Part shown: positions 43,513 through 55,546 of the stretch, one piece after another
How positions within the stretch are numbered: the stretch's first letter is position 1
Layout: each line of letters starts with the position of its first letter
NCBI RefSeq assembly: GCF_902148845.1
Contig: NC_043754.1
Location: 18,347,931-18,411,930, forward strand
DNA length: 64,000 nucleotides
Origin: Salarias fasciatus
Lineage: Eukaryota > Chordata > Actinopteri > Blenniiformes > Blenniidae
Direction: 5' to 3'
The notes under the pieces: generated by a model
Told to the model about the DNA's origin: nothing
Database searches by the model: none
The model's input: the letters and a program-made list of their open reading frames with translations, nothing else
Position numbers and translations under genes: made by a program

Positions 43513-45779
43513 GCTATACATGAGGTATGATATGCTGCACATGCGCAGAGGTTTGCCTTTCCAAAGGCCGTGCCAGACTCCACTTAGGACCACACAAAGG
43601 CCTCCAGTCGACGGTCTCGGGGCGCGAAGCCTTTCCTAAATTGCACCACAACCTAAATGTCACAACATGACGACGCTCCCAGCGCGGCCTCGCCGGGAGT
43701 GCGTGAATCAAACCGTGCAAATTTCAGAAAGTCACTTTTTTGTGCAAAACATAAATATCAGGCAATGTTTTAGAAGGTGCATTATTTGTAGACGGATCCA
43801 TCTAAGTTGATTGTTGGTGCAAGTCTGGCTGCAGTTTGGTGTGAAGCAGGAGGCGCAGAATGAGTTTTTAGGTTCCGACTCCCCGTATCGGCCTGAGAAA
43901 TCAAGCTATGTCATTGAAGTTGGGGACTCGACCATTTATGGGTAAAATCTGCTTCTTGGTCTGACTGTACACACTTTTGTTCAAAGAAAAACACATTTTC
44001 TTACCAGTCGTTTTCTTTCCTCTTCCATGGTGCTTAAAAGCTGAGAGAACTCCTTCAAAGACTGAGCTGCAGAGGAAAAGCAGTATTTCTTGACTCATTT
44101 TATGCAGCAAAATGGTTTCATAGTCATTGAAAAGTTGAAATATTTCGGCCTCACCTATATTGATTTCGTCGTCAGTCTCAGCGTCTCCGATACATTCAAA
44201 CTGGAACTCTTGCAGCGACTGAGAGAACCGCTGCACAGCAAGAGACAGACCTGAAGGAAAGAATCAGGAGTTCATTCACCAACAAAATCAGCTCATTTCT
44301 TTGGCATCTCTTATTTATAGCCCATTTAATTTCAAAATTTCCACATGTTGGCATCACTGTTTCATTAGAGTGAAATACTGCCATCCTGCCCAGACATAAC
44401 ATCATCTGTTCCCCTTCTGTAAAAATCCTTTTAAAGTATTTTCCTTTGTCAGACGCTTGTCTTTCACTCACTGCAGAACCTTGAAGTGTCTCGGAGTGAT
44501 ATAAACAAATTGCCACACCCTGCAAGAAACTCTGATCCAGTAAAACTGTGTTTACGTGCCCAAACACCTTCAGCGCTTCAAGTTTAACGCCATCATTCAT
44601 TCTCTCAGGGGGCTGAAACCAAGTCTCAGTACTGAGCTGTGCACTGCCCTCAGCCCTGGGGTCAGTTCAGCCGCCCCGCGGTGTTTGGACTCAGAACTGT
44701 GTTTAATTATTTTGCACGCTGAACTCTGCATGTGGACTGTATATTACTGAAGCAATGTGAAAAAAAGGGTTTCAACCTGACTCTTCCTAAACAGCCGGGT
44801 GGATGTGTGCATCAGTCAGAGGTTCATATTGCAGGTGAGTTACAGAAACTGCACACACACTGGTGACATTGTTTCAGATGGCTGTTTACCCTCTCTCTCT
44901 CTCTCTGTTCCTCCATCAGTCCATATTCCAGACATGGAGAGGAAATCTGAGTTTTTACATAAGTCATAATGATTTACAGGTAATCCTGATTGACATTTCC
45001 TACCACATCATTGAATGGAATTAAGACAATTGTTTTCAATACTACTACTAATTATGATAATTTATGGTTATATTCCTGGTGGATACCTGAAACCAGCACA
45101 AACAGGTTGACGCTCTGGAGCCTGGAGGCTGAGGAGGGCAGAACTGGAATTTAGGGCCCCAAGTTTTACAGCAATGTTGATAGAACGACTGAGATTTCAC
45201 CAAAAAGAAGATGAAGAAAACAACCAAATTATGATTTTAACTCACGATGTGGTGCAATCACATAAGCGACAGCTGGTAACAAAAGCAAAACATATCACCA
45301 TTGGAAAAACTTTTATTAAATTGCTGTTTTTAAAAATAAAACAAGGGAGATGAAGCTGCAGGAGCAGGGATCCGCGCTGTAAATGTAAATGTGTGCAGCA
45401 CATACCAGCGCTGCAGTCTGTTACACTGTAATTACACTGTAATTACCTTCCTCTCTGCTGCCGAGCAGCAACCAGAGGTGTGCACGATCTGATGGAGAGC
45501 TGGCCTTTGGCTGCTTCTTATCAGGACACACAGACTGTGCAGCTGCTTGGAGGAACCCAAACACAGCCCAACACACACACACACACATATACACACACAG
45601 GGAGAAAACAATCCGGTCCACTCACTCCTGAGCGCAGATATGAGCATGTTTCCATCCTTGATGAGGTCCTTGATGAACCTGTTGGTGCGCTCCAGCTCCA
45701 CTTCATGGCACTGCAGCCTCTCTCGGAACTCCGGGCTGTCCAGGAAAGAGTCGCTGAACTCCAGCGTCGGCAGACCCAT
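35353..45779 (-). CDS. arhgap42: Rho GTPase-activating protein 42 (BAR-PH-RhoGAP-SH3)
   Basis: Twenty-four exons on the minus strand: 45626-45779, 44155-44250, 44005-44066, 41928-41999, 40771-40872, 40571-40681, 40008-40112, 39538-39667, 39349-39449, 39114-39223, 38947-39025, 38832-38871, 38687-38749, 38523-38597, 38342-38426, 38208-38266, 38017-38122, 37772-37931, 37548-37698, 36143-36823, 35905-36064, 35714-35785, 35522-35601 and 35353-35441. All phases close, giving 980 residues (human 874). It is a GRAF-family GAP that lowers RhoA activity, notably in smooth muscle. Domains: BAR about 1-245 (start [16 protein letters not shown]), PH about 265-373 ([11 protein letters not shown]), RhoGAP about 388-570 with arginine finger R417 in GLYRTGG, a serine-rich linker 621-848 from one 681-nt exon ([17 protein letters not shown]), and SH3 about 926-980 ([29 protein letters not shown]). 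The extra length lies mostly in the linker. Confidence 0.95.
36828..36916. repeat. (GA)n microsatellite beside an arhgap42 splice acceptor
   Basis: Read on the gene strand this is a (CT)n tract ending a few bases before the acceptor of the 36143-36823 exon, so it acts as the pyrimidine tract. Confidence 0.9.
39234..39282. repeat. (GA)n microsatellite beside an arhgap42 splice acceptor
   Basis: On the gene strand a (CT)n run leads into the acceptor of the 39114-39223 PH exon. Confidence 0.9.
42431..42908. repeat. Exact tandem duplication, 2 x 239 bp
   Basis: 42431-42669 and 42670-42908 read as identical, head to tail, inside an arhgap42 intron. The unit starts GGGAGTGGCGTTCAGC and ends TTTATTTAACCTC. 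I found no difference by eye, so it is either very recent or an assembly artefact. Confidence 0.9.
43260..43301. repeat. (CA)n microsatellite
   Basis: CA repeat in the arhgap42 intron. Confidence 0.9.
43430..43510. repeat. (CA)n microsatellite
   Basis: Long CA repeat in the arhgap42 intron. Confidence 0.95.
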
Positions 45780-46652
45780 GGAGGAATCACCGCTCCGCTA
45801 CTCGAGGAGAGAACCGCGACGAAAACCCCCGCTCCGCTCCGCTCCGGCCGATCCACACAGTCCGGCGGCGACTCGAGGCTCTCCCAGATCTATTAACACA
45901 CTTTGTTTCCTTTCCTCCCAGCTCCGTTCTTTCATGCCTTGCTTAACTTTTTTTTTTCTTTCACCGCAGAACTTCCGGACGCTGGAACTCAGACAGCGAC
46001 CAGCCGCCAGCGGGCAGGATTCCATCTGCCCGTCTGTACCGGACACTACGGTAAAACAACCGGAAGCAGCCTGTTTTCACTGGGCGTTTCAAAATAAGAG
46101 AGGCAGGTTCTGAGGACGAGTGAGCGTCAGTGCCACTATCCAAGATGTAACATCCAAAGTCAAGCACTTTTAGGGAGACATCATGGAAAAAGATTGGACT
46201 CCCCTCATTTAATAGACCACATCTGACAGAAAATCTGAAGAATAATGTGTATGGCAGTGTAATCCTGTGGGAGCGATGTTGAATGTTTTTTACATTTCTC
46301 AGAAGGTGAGTCGCTCAGACCACAGAAATCTCATGCAGCTGTTTGTAGACAGCAATTCACAGTCAAGTGCAAAGTCTAGTGAAATGTTGATGCAGTCTGT
46401 GAAATGTTTCAGATCAACTGAAAACATCACTGACTTGGAAGCTCAATGGTGACACCTGCTGGACGGCTTGTGGTTTTGCAGCTGTAATTTCAACCTTGGT
46501 TCATTTCACAGACCGTAATTTCATTGAATACTTCTTTTTATTTGTTCTAGAGATCCGATCACAGATAAATCTAAGTAGTATTGTTAGTTAACCTAAAGTT
46601 ATCTGTGTTTAGATAAGCACTAATCAGCTCCACCTCAGAGCAGCGCAGCAAC

Positions 46653-46904
46653 ATGAGAGTTAAACCCTCCATTCTGTCTCATCTGTCAGCTTTGACCTTG
46701 CTGGCTGTGGTTGTGATGTGTGGAAACAGTGGGATACCTCCACGGTCAGTGTTGGAGGCCATGACAGCAGCGCTCAATCCTGTCTTTGTCTCTTTTCACA
46801 TTCTGCTTGTTTTTGCAGCACCACTCTGTAGCAACAGCAGTAAAGAATCGGAGAACGTCTCTAGCACGTTCTTTAAACTTTTACAGAATTTCTGCAATGT
46901 GTGA
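46653..46904 (+). other. Weak candidate small secreted peptide frame
   Basis: An 83-codon frame opens with a signal-peptide-like stretch (ALTLLAVVVMCGNSG) followed at 46745 by a donor-like GTCAGT. An acceptor-like TTTTTGCAG lies at 46810-46818. The split is typical of fish chemokine first exons, but splicing that pair gives an early stop, and no CxC or CC cysteine pattern follows. Read straight through, the frame has four cysteines. It may be a decayed cytokine exon or chance. Confidence 0.2.
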
Positions 46905-47347
46905 AATGAAATGTAAAGCTTTATTTTCTCCTCTTGTCCTACCTTACACATTGCAATCTGTCTCCTGTACACCAACCTTGCATTTATCCTACTTTAAATG
47001 CATCGTGCATCCTTCGGTACTGCAATGTGAATATTAAGACATTAAGTCTGGAAACTGCTTGAATTTACAATTTCAAAAGATTTCACCTGTTTTTTTTCTC
47101 CATCTTGCAAGAATATGCTTGAAGGAAAATAAACCGCAAATAAACACTTTTATCTTCCGCCCCGTGACATGCACAAGGTCACCACATTTTCTCCAGAATA
47201 AACTGAAAACCACCAAGTACAGATAAGCTCAAAATACTTCAGTATTCATCTAGTAATTACCTTTATACCTTCTTCTTCTTTAGCCTTTTCAAACTTCACA
47301 AATTATAATATAAAACATACTTCCCAGGATGTGTCATGCTTTTAAGT

Positions 47348-47449
<102 letters not shown>

Positions 47450-47915
47450 GCTCTCTTCTGTTTTCCTGCTTGTAATCAGCGCCTGCAGTGCAGCTGGTGG
47501 CCAGCAGGGGGCAGCAGTTCACTGCCGTAGAAAGGACACAAAGCAGCCACAGCATGAGGTCACTGAAGACGTTTCACGCAACACGACACTCACGTGACGG
47601 AGAGGTGGCCTGATGTCCGTCCATCCACACAGATGTGTTCAAATGACGTTAAAAGATTCCGCTCGCATGTTTCAGTCTTTCACAGTAATAAATCCTACGT
47701 GACACAACAATGCTTCATTCATTAAATTAGACAATGTCATTTTTTATTAAAAGTAATTGTTGATATAATGTTGATATAATGATATAATTTGTGTAATGTT
47801 CAAAGTTTTCATTTAAATTCATATTCATTTGATCCCATTGAGAAAACTAAATAAAAACATTTATCCAGTGTATTTTTTTAATTCATTATATTTGCATGCA
47901 TTTTTAAAAATACTT

Positions 47916-47916
47916 A

Positions 47917-47967
<51 letters not shown>

Positions 47968-47973
47968 ACAAAC
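47916..47973. repeat. (TAAA)n microsatellite
   Basis: About 13 TAAA units in very AT-rich sequence. Confidence 0.95.
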
Positions 47974-50900
47974 AAAATGTCCTAACTCAATTTATTAGAT
48001 TCATGTTCCTAAATTAATCACATTTAACTAAATTTTTTTGACAACTGATTAAAAAAAAAACAAAAAAACAAAACAAACAAACAAAAAAAAACAATTCCAA
48101 ATAATTCAAGCAGTATCGTTGCCTGAATGTAAAAATTCTGTCTGGGGTTTCTCCTCAGTAGCTGACTGCCACTCAGATGTGGAGAGCCTGGGCCTGTGAC
48201 TTCAGCAGGTTATAAAACTGTGCCAGTGTTGAAGTGAGGGCGTGGTGGTTTCACTTCTCTGGACTCCTCAGAGCTACAAGGGACACACACTTTTTTGTTG
48301 TTTGGCATTTTGGCCAAGTGAGACCTTTTTACTGTCAGAGGCAGTCAGCCTCTGAAAAATCAAACATTTCCTTCGGCTTCTGTGGATATTTGAACCACTG
48401 AGTCATCCGACAGCAGGTTCTTTCACTTTTTGATGCCGTTTGTTTGTTCCAGTCACTTCTTTCACATCTCACTCTCATGTATAGGTTTGTACTTTAATGT
48501 CAGAGTAAAAAAAAAAAAGAGATTTGCACAAAATGCTGCATATTTATACAACACAAACAGGCTTCATGTGACTTGAAGTTGTGACCAAGGGAGTAAGGAG
48601 GGAGGAGCTTTATGAACCGACCAGGCCAGAGAATATATTCATACTAATTGGCACACTATGAGGCAAGACTGCAAAGCACTTCACCACGAGGTCATGTTGG
48701 TGGACTTCTTAATAATTAAAAAACAAACAAAAAAAACCAATCATGTCAATAAGAATGACAAATGCACTCTAAGCAGGGCAAAAGACGTCAATGTCATTTT
48801 AAAGAGTGCTGCATAAACACATGACAGCACTGAACCCGCTCACGACTTCTCAGCCTTTCAAAACCAGAGCAAACAAACCCGCTCAGTCTCCGCCTTGTTC
48901 TTTCTTTTCATCTCCTATGCATTCTGTTTACAATAAGCAGTTAACTACTTCCTGTTTTCACTTGACATAAGACCTGACTCACGTTCCTCTCAAACAAGGC
49001 CAGCTCGATCAGTTTTTTTTCCATTTTTGGCTTTGAGCCGTGAGAGTAACGGTTGACTCAGGAAACAAGTGAGAAGAATGTTGGTCAGCAGCTCGGCTGA
49101 GTGAAACGCAGAAGGCTTCACCGCAGCGTACGTTCACACTGCAAAAGATCAAAAGGCACATGAGAGACCCAGGTCGCAGGCTGCTACTGTGTACCAAAGC
49201 TGGATTGCAACCATGCATGCAAAAGCAGAGAGAGTAATATGATCTCTGGTTTGCTGCAGCTGAAGCAAGGAAGCAGATAAAAACAGAAAACCACTATTCT
49301 ATTTTTTCATTCTGTGGTCTTCATACTGCTGTACAGCAATGAGCATAAATGCACAGTATATGGCGTAAATAACACTTTTAACAGAGAGGTCAGTAAAAAT
49401 CATGACCCAAAGAGCTGCTTTTGACTATTTTTCGCAAAATAAAAACTGTCTGGAACTACAAAATGAGATTACCTTGAAGAGAACGGTTTAAACTCTATAC
49501 TACATAAAGCTGCAACTACAGGCCAGAAATGTAGTTTATGTTTCATTTATGAATTTCAACAGAGGTCTAGAGACTTTTGGAAAAGCTTTTCAAAGCTTTA
49601 GCTGTTTTTCACCAATTTTGTGCTTGAGAAAAACATTTTTTGCAGTTTTGCTTCTTTTTTTAAAAAATAATCTTACCAGTTTCACATATTTGTTGTGATT
49701 GTTTTAAAGCCTTTTTAACTTGTCCAGCTCTTTTTGTAGCATTACCGTTTCAGGTGTTTTTAGCATTTCCAGCTATTTTCCTTTTTTTCTATTAAAAAAC
49801 ACAATTTTTTGCTCTTTTATCTCTTTAAACTTTATGTGTGAGGTTTTTGTGTGGAGCTACAAGATAAGGGTCTCTTCAAAAGATGGATATTCAGCCAACT
49901 AACTTTAAGCAAATTAAAAGAACATACACCATTTAGTGAAAGCTCCAGGGAGCTCCAGGAAGCCACTACAGAGGTGCTGAAGAACCACATGTGGGTCCAG
50001 AGCCGCCGGTTGCTGACTCTCTGCTTTCTCACAATTTGTCATTACGTTAGTTTTTTTCAAATGAGGTTTCTTTATGTTCCCACACATAAACACAGCATCG
50101 ATTTAACAACTTCACGATGACCCTTTGATACAACAGACAACACAACAGCTTTAGCCACAGCTACTTTGGTTTTAATTCTTGTTGGTTTTAAACAATTTGA
50201 CAAAATTCTGTGTATATAACGTCATATGATGGAAGTCTATGAATCAATAACAGCGTCACTGATTTTGGTCCTTTATGGGATTAAGTATGTAAGGTTTCAA
50301 GGAAGGTGCTCTTTGTGATTTTTATACTTTAAGAGGCCATCATCGAGGGATCCTGTTTTGGGTTTATAATCCCAACAGGAGGTTTTCTGATCAGCTTCAG
50401 CTTTGTTCTATAACGCAGAAAAATGCCCCAAACCTCCAAGAAAGCTCCTGTGAATGTAGGTGAACAAGTCCCAACAGTGATGATCTCCTCCTCACAGGCC
50501 TCTGGTGCTGGTAACACTGGGTGCATCGAGGGAGTGATGGCGTTTTACGGCAGTTGAGGCATTTCACAGCCATTTTAGTCAGATACAGTTAACCTCTGCC
50601 TGAGGTACAAAGTTTTGGATCTTCGCACTCAAAGATTCAACACACACCCTGGAAAAATTATAACAAATAGCATAGAATGCCAGTGGAGTAACCTTCAGCC
50701 AACTGTGGACACTGTATTGTTTCTGCAATGTTGTTTCGGAAAAGTGTCAGATGTTCAGACGACAACGTTTTGTCAGAAATCCTCCAGTTTCCTGGCCTGG
50801 GCAGAGCTGCCAATGTGTTTTTGTAATACAACCAAGCAGGCATGCAAAAACAAAACAAAACACACACAAAAAAAAAAAACAAATAATAAAAAAAACAACA

Positions 50901-51047
50901 ACAAAAAACCCAAACAAAACAAAACAGCAGTTGTACACACCTTTAAGAATTGCATTCTGCCGATCCAGATAATGTAGAAAATGTACAATTCGGTGGATTA
51001 AAAAACTGTTACATTGAAAAGAAAGCATCACAAACTGAAATCACCCG

Positions 51048-51538
51048 TTACTGCTGTTTAGGTTTGAAGGCTCTGCAGGCCGTTCTCAAAAACCGCCTGT
51101 CCTCAGAGAACTGAAACACTGTTATCCTGTAAACGAATGGCAACTGAAGTTTACTGCGTCCACTTGAAAACTTATAATACTATAAACGGGCCTCAATAAA
51201 TAAAGGCTGGTCACCTGCAAAAGTAGGTTTCAATAGGGTGCCGTCTTTTATTTTCAGCCTTTCAGCCTCCTCCATCTGAACACAGGCTTGTTTCAGCTTT
51301 TCTTTTGGCAATATCAGTAAAAAAAACAAAAAACAACAACAAATCTTTCTCGAAACATACAACTTGAATCATGTCTGTCCTGATTTTTATATGTTCTACA
51401 AAGATACAGCTGGAACAACACCTCGTGTACTGACAGGAATATCAAAGCTAAATAATACAAACTTTCTCTGAAAAAACTGACCTGACTCCGAGTTTACTTA
51501 CGACTCCCACACGCCTCCTTTCAGCCCACTTGGCATTA
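51048..51538 (-). other. Candidate unknown gene, three terminal exons
   Basis: Three minus-strand segments fit together in phase. 51502-51538 has a long pyrimidine tract, a CAG acceptor and a perfect GTAAGT donor, and encodes NAKWAERRRVGV. 51215-51296 encodes LKQACVQMEEAERLKIKDGT and a few more residues. 51048-51118 encodes VFQFSEDRRFLRTACRAF and ends KPKQQ, stop. The peptide is charged and helical in look. I do not recognise it. No convincing upstream exon was found before the receptor gene that starts at 51794 on the other strand, so this may be a remnant or a false model. Confidence 0.3.
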
Positions 51539-51793
51539 CTGAGACATCAAAAGAAAAAAGAAGAAAAAAAAAAAAGAAAGGTGAAGTTTCAAGCAAAAAA
51601 GGGGCCTGTACTCCTTATTTCGTCCCCACCACCCATCAGCTGCGACAACATGATGTGAAAAATGTGGAGCTCAACCCAGATTACACTTGTAGCCAATCGA
51701 TCACTCGGCTTAACCAATCACAACCGCTCTTTGTCTTCTATATGAGTTCGCTGCATGATTTACAACGCAGGAGGAGTCTGAAGAGCCTCAGAG

Positions 51794-53127
51794 ATGGTGC
51801 CACTCTACCTGCTCGTTCTCTGTCAAATATGTAAGTACTGTCTGGATTTTTCTATTACTTTTTGCCAGCGGAGGTGATAAGATGTTTTTATTGTTGTTTT
51901 CTTCGTACAGGTCAGGTGGCAGCTGTTTACGACATGATTCAGGACAGTGGAGTCATAACAGCCAGAGTTGGGGAGAACGTGACTTTACAATGTTCTAGTC
52001 AAGACAATACAGTCACATTTATTTACTGGTATCAGCAAATCCTGATGGGAAAACCTCAGCTGATATCAGTCAGGATGACGCAGAAGTCAGAAGTTACCAT
52101 TTCTGCCGAATACCAAGACAGGTTTAAAGTCGTTATGCAAAACAAAAAAGGCATCAATGATCTCATAATCTCAGATCTTAAAGTGTTCGATTCAGCAGTG
52201 TATTACTGTGGGATACTGCACTTTAATGCTGTAGAGTTTGGACAGGGGGTTTTCCTTCATGTGAAATCATCTCAGTCCAACATCCAACCCTCCATCCATC
52301 AACCGGCATTGATGCCACTTCAACTGGGGCAGAATGGAAACTTGAGCTGCATAGTGAACTCTGAACCCTGTGCAGGAGGGCAAATGTTTTACTGGTTAAA
52401 GCAAGGTGGCTCTCAGCCTGCAGTGGTGTATCCCGGTGAAGGATGGTGCAGCAATGAGGGAAGAAATTGCACTTCACACTTCCTGGTGAAGTCTGCAGGG
52501 TCCTCTGATCCTGGGACCTACTACTGTGCCGTGGACATCTGCGGGAAGATTGTTTTTGGAAACGGAACCAAGGTGGAAATCGAAGGTATAGACTACAACC
52601 TCATGTCAAACATGTGGAAAGAATCTGCTGAGCTCAGCTAAAAGAAACTTTTCTTTCTTGCATGTTAGAATCTCCCAATATCAACTGTTTGCTAGTGTAT
52701 TCACTGAGCGTCGTATTGGCGGTATCCGTTGTTGTGCTCCTCGTCCTGGTTTCTATGATGTGCAAGCTGAAAAATAAGACGTGCTCTGACTGCAAAGGTG
52801 AGGATTTGACAAAAATATACATTAATGTGGGATGAATTCAATGAATTGCTCATTCAGATACTTTGACTTTCAGGAACTGTTTCTCAGCACACATGCTCTG
52901 CAGGCTCCAATGATCCTGTAAGTGAAAATAAAACTGACCCATAGTACCATAGTTTTTCTTGACTCCTGTTCTGTACGACTCTGAATTCATGTTTTTGTTA
53001 TTACCAGAACCAAGATGCACATGATCTTCATTATGCTGCCTTAAGTGTGGGAAGGAACACCGAACGTCATTTTCCGGATAATCCACCTGCCTGTGTGTAC
53101 TCTGGACTGAGGATCACAAAAGACTGA
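51794..53127 (+). CDS. NITR-like receptor, two Ig domains, inhibitory type (copy 1)
   Basis: Five exons: 51794-51830, 51911-52585, 52669-52797, 52874-52917 and 53008-53127, giving 334 residues. Exon 1 is a leader (MVPLYLLVLCQI). Exon 2 encodes both Ig domains. The V domain (about 24-130) has C40, W52, DSAVYYC (C112) and a J-like FGQG. The I-type domain (about 140-237) has C159 and C218, extra cysteines at 166, 192, 199 and 223, and ends CGKIVFGNGTKVEIE. The CAVxxCGKxxFGxGTK block is a hallmark of teleost novel immune-type receptors. Exon 3 is an uncharged membrane helix about 244-267. The tail has an ITIM, LHYAAL (Y304), and an ITIM-like CVYSGL (Y326). Known NITRs sit on cytotoxic lymphocytes and can inhibit them or recognise allogeneic cells; the role here is inferred. 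A related family such as DICP is the main alternative. Confidence 0.85.
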
Positions 53128-53156
53128 AGAACCACTTTGCAGTCTCAGAGGAATGG

Positions 53157-53162
53157 AATAAA
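53157..53162 (+). terminator. Poly(A) signal of receptor copy 1
   Basis: AATAAA 30 bp past the stop codon. The same signal follows copy 2 at 61315-61320. Confidence 0.6.
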
Positions 53163-54026
53163 TTCCCACAACATGTTATTATGTTCTGAATATGCAATTA
53201 AAAATTTTGTGGACAGAAATTAAACATATTCTTTGTCTATAGTACTTGTTAACAGGTGGAAATACCACATCATTGTTGAAAGTATCATTTTGTGGATATT
53301 ATCTGCACACCTGCATTGACAGATTATTAAAAACTTTGAAGTTTGAGTTTCTTTAATGTATTTTCTCAATAGAGGAGGGTCTTGAATCCACTGTCCCTCC
53401 TACCTCTCTGTCAGATATGGTTCCCGAACACAGTCACATTGAAGTCTGTCAGCTCATACGATCTTACTGTGGATCGGCATCAAACTAGCTCATGAAAGTC
53501 CCTCAGCTTCCATTGTTATCCACTTCATTGCTTGTGACGTAGGGCTAACTCTCACGGTTAACGTTTGACTCGTGTGGTAAACGTGGTGTGAACTACTAAG
53601 TTTCCATAGATGGAAACTTCAGCCTCGGCACAGCTTTAGCACACAAGCTGGCCTCCAGGTCACAGCTTCTTTAACCTCAGCGAGGCTCATCTCACGAATG
53701 AGCATATTAAAGGAAAGGATAACAGCAGGTTAACATCACATTAACATTACAACAGGAACCTTTCAAGACTTTACTTTTGCAGTTGTAAACAATCAAAAAT
53801 ACAATATCTAAAAACACTACGGAAATCATTTATGATGCTCTTTATCAGATCAGTTGTTTTGCCTTAAAAATACTTGAAAAGTTTTAGTTTATATTTGGAG
53901 AAAAAGAATAACTCATAAAACCAAAAATACTTGAAGTGCTGTTCTCTTTAGAGCTTCATGGCCTACCAGGAGAGTGATGAATATGAATCCGAGCCCTGAT
54001 GGACATATTCAATCTGCAGATGCAAC
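53163..54026. other. Duplicated 3' flank of receptor copy 1
   Basis: Non-coding. Matches 61321-62346 downstream of copy 2, with small insertions, and is part of the tandem unit. Confidence 0.7.
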
Positions 54027-54503
54027 TGTCACAGACTTAATTAAACAGGTTTATGAAACAGAAGGTTAACGAGAGTAAATCCGAGGGCCGAGTCTCGGAG
54101 TAGAGCTAGACGGCGGAGGTGAGCGGTGGAGGTTTGGAGCAGAGCAGATGGAGGTGCAGGCAACAGAGGGTGGCTGTCGAGGTGGAGGGATCCCAGGGAA
54201 ATTCTCCGGAGGCCGGGCATTGAAGAGCAGCCAGGTGAGCTTGTGGCAGACGAGGCGAAGACAGAGGTGATCCAGGTGAGGGAGTTCAACGGTCTGTCAT
54301 CGGAAAGTGGACAACAGCCAGCTTATATCGAGACAGGAACAGGTGGAACAGATCAGGACACTCTCCGAACAGTTGATGCCAATCAGCTGACTACACCACT
54401 CCAGCACCTCACACCACAGCACGCCCACCTGAAACAGAGAAGGGAGGGGGGAAAAATACAGCAATCCTGCGCCTCTCCAGTGGCCGAGGCAGCGGGCATG
54501 ACA
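54027..54503. mobile_element. Solo-LTR-like insertion
   Basis: A 477-bp segment starts TGTCACAG and ends CATGACA (TG...CA ends). It is flanked by GCAAC and GTAAC, a probable 5-bp target duplication. The matching place in the second unit (about 62340-62346) lacks it, so it is young relative to the duplication, or was lost there. No internal genes are present. LTR-retroelement fossil, family not determined. Confidence 0.45.
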
Positions 54504-54626
54504 GTAACGCTGAAGGATAAAGTTTACAGCTGACCAGTTAGCAGCCTGGTTGTCATCCTCGCTGTTCTGCTCAGAGAAGACGTGGACAAATCCAAACCCA
54601 CAACCTCTTATCCACCAATACGAGGG

Positions 54627-55190
54627 GGTACCCAAAAGAAACCGGAATTTGGTCAGAAAACAATAATAATAATGAGTTCCGACTTCTGGCCGTCAGATGT
54701 GCTGCAGGTAAGCCTCATGCACATCTGTGAGAAATCTGAGCTCCGAGAGTTACACTGACGCCTGTCAGGCGCTATTTATAGCAACAGAGTGCAGAGGAGG
54801 TCTGCGATTTTTTCCAAAATGGCGACATTGACTGGGAAGCCAGAGCAGCGTGCAAACATTAAATTCTGCTTTTTGCTGGGAAAAAACAGCAGCAGAAACA
54901 CTCACCTTGTTGCAGCAAGCCTACAAGGATGATGCTCTGGGGAAGAATCAGGTCCATGAGTGGTTCGGATGGTTTAAAAAGGGCCAGATGTCCGCGCGTC
55001 AGGTCCGCTCAGCCGTGAAAACAATGCTGAGTTGCTTTTCCGCTGTCCAGGGTATCGTCCACAGCGAGTTTGTCCCTCCAGGTCAGACTGTAAATCAGGA
55101 CTACTACATCGACTGGACCAGTGCATGAAAGTGGATAAAGATAGGAAGTTCTCCTTCATTATAAAGTAAAATTATTTACTGGATTCTCCC
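54627..55190 (+). mobile_element. Mariner-family DNA transposon, internally deleted
   Basis: The left end reads GGGGTACCCAAAAGAAACCGG, like mariner termini. A transposase starts at 54823 (MATLTGKPEQRANIKFCF), then one extra A in an A-run shifts the frame. It goes on as TAAETLTLLQQAYKDDALGK and VHEWFGWFKKG. After MSARQVRS it jumps to MLSCFSAVQGIVHSEFVPPG, skipping the first catalytic region. The right end is uncertain. It is absent from the second receptor unit at the same place. Confidence 0.7.
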
Positions 55191-55546
55191 CATATTTCCA
55201 ATGATCTGTGGTTACGGTCAGTTTTATTCAAAACATCACATGTGCAGCCATGACACGGGGTACTTGGATGTTGTAAAACTGCCCGTTTTACCATTCAAAT
55301 ACAATATAAGAGGAAAAGATGCCAAACTTTTCCCACTTTTAGATATTCTCATGAGGAGAACATGCACACCAGATCCTGTAGAACCCCTCTCCACTGGTAA
55401 AGTGTACGTAAAGAACAATATGGAGCTAGCTGGTTGTTAAATAGAGACATAAACCCTCCACTCTGCTTATTTTCCCATTCTTTCCATAATATAATGGCTC
55501 ACTTTACATTATTCCACATGTTACACAGCTGCTTACAAGTGAAATA
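55191..55546. other. Duplicated spacer of receptor unit 1
   Basis: Matches 62888-63227 in unit 2 (both contain CATCACATGTGCAGCCATGA). The short frames here are not conserved as protein. Confidence 0.6.

Larger units (their letters stand above)
42000..44004 (-). other. arhgap42 intron between BAR exons
   Basis: Holds a 239-bp tandem duplication (42431-42908) and two CA microsatellites. No exon of another gene is seen. Confidence 0.7.

Noticed and set aside
52223-52477. Minus-strand frame repeated in both receptor copies (also 60385-60630)
   Set aside because: Conserved only because it is antisense to the highly similar Ig exon of the two receptors.
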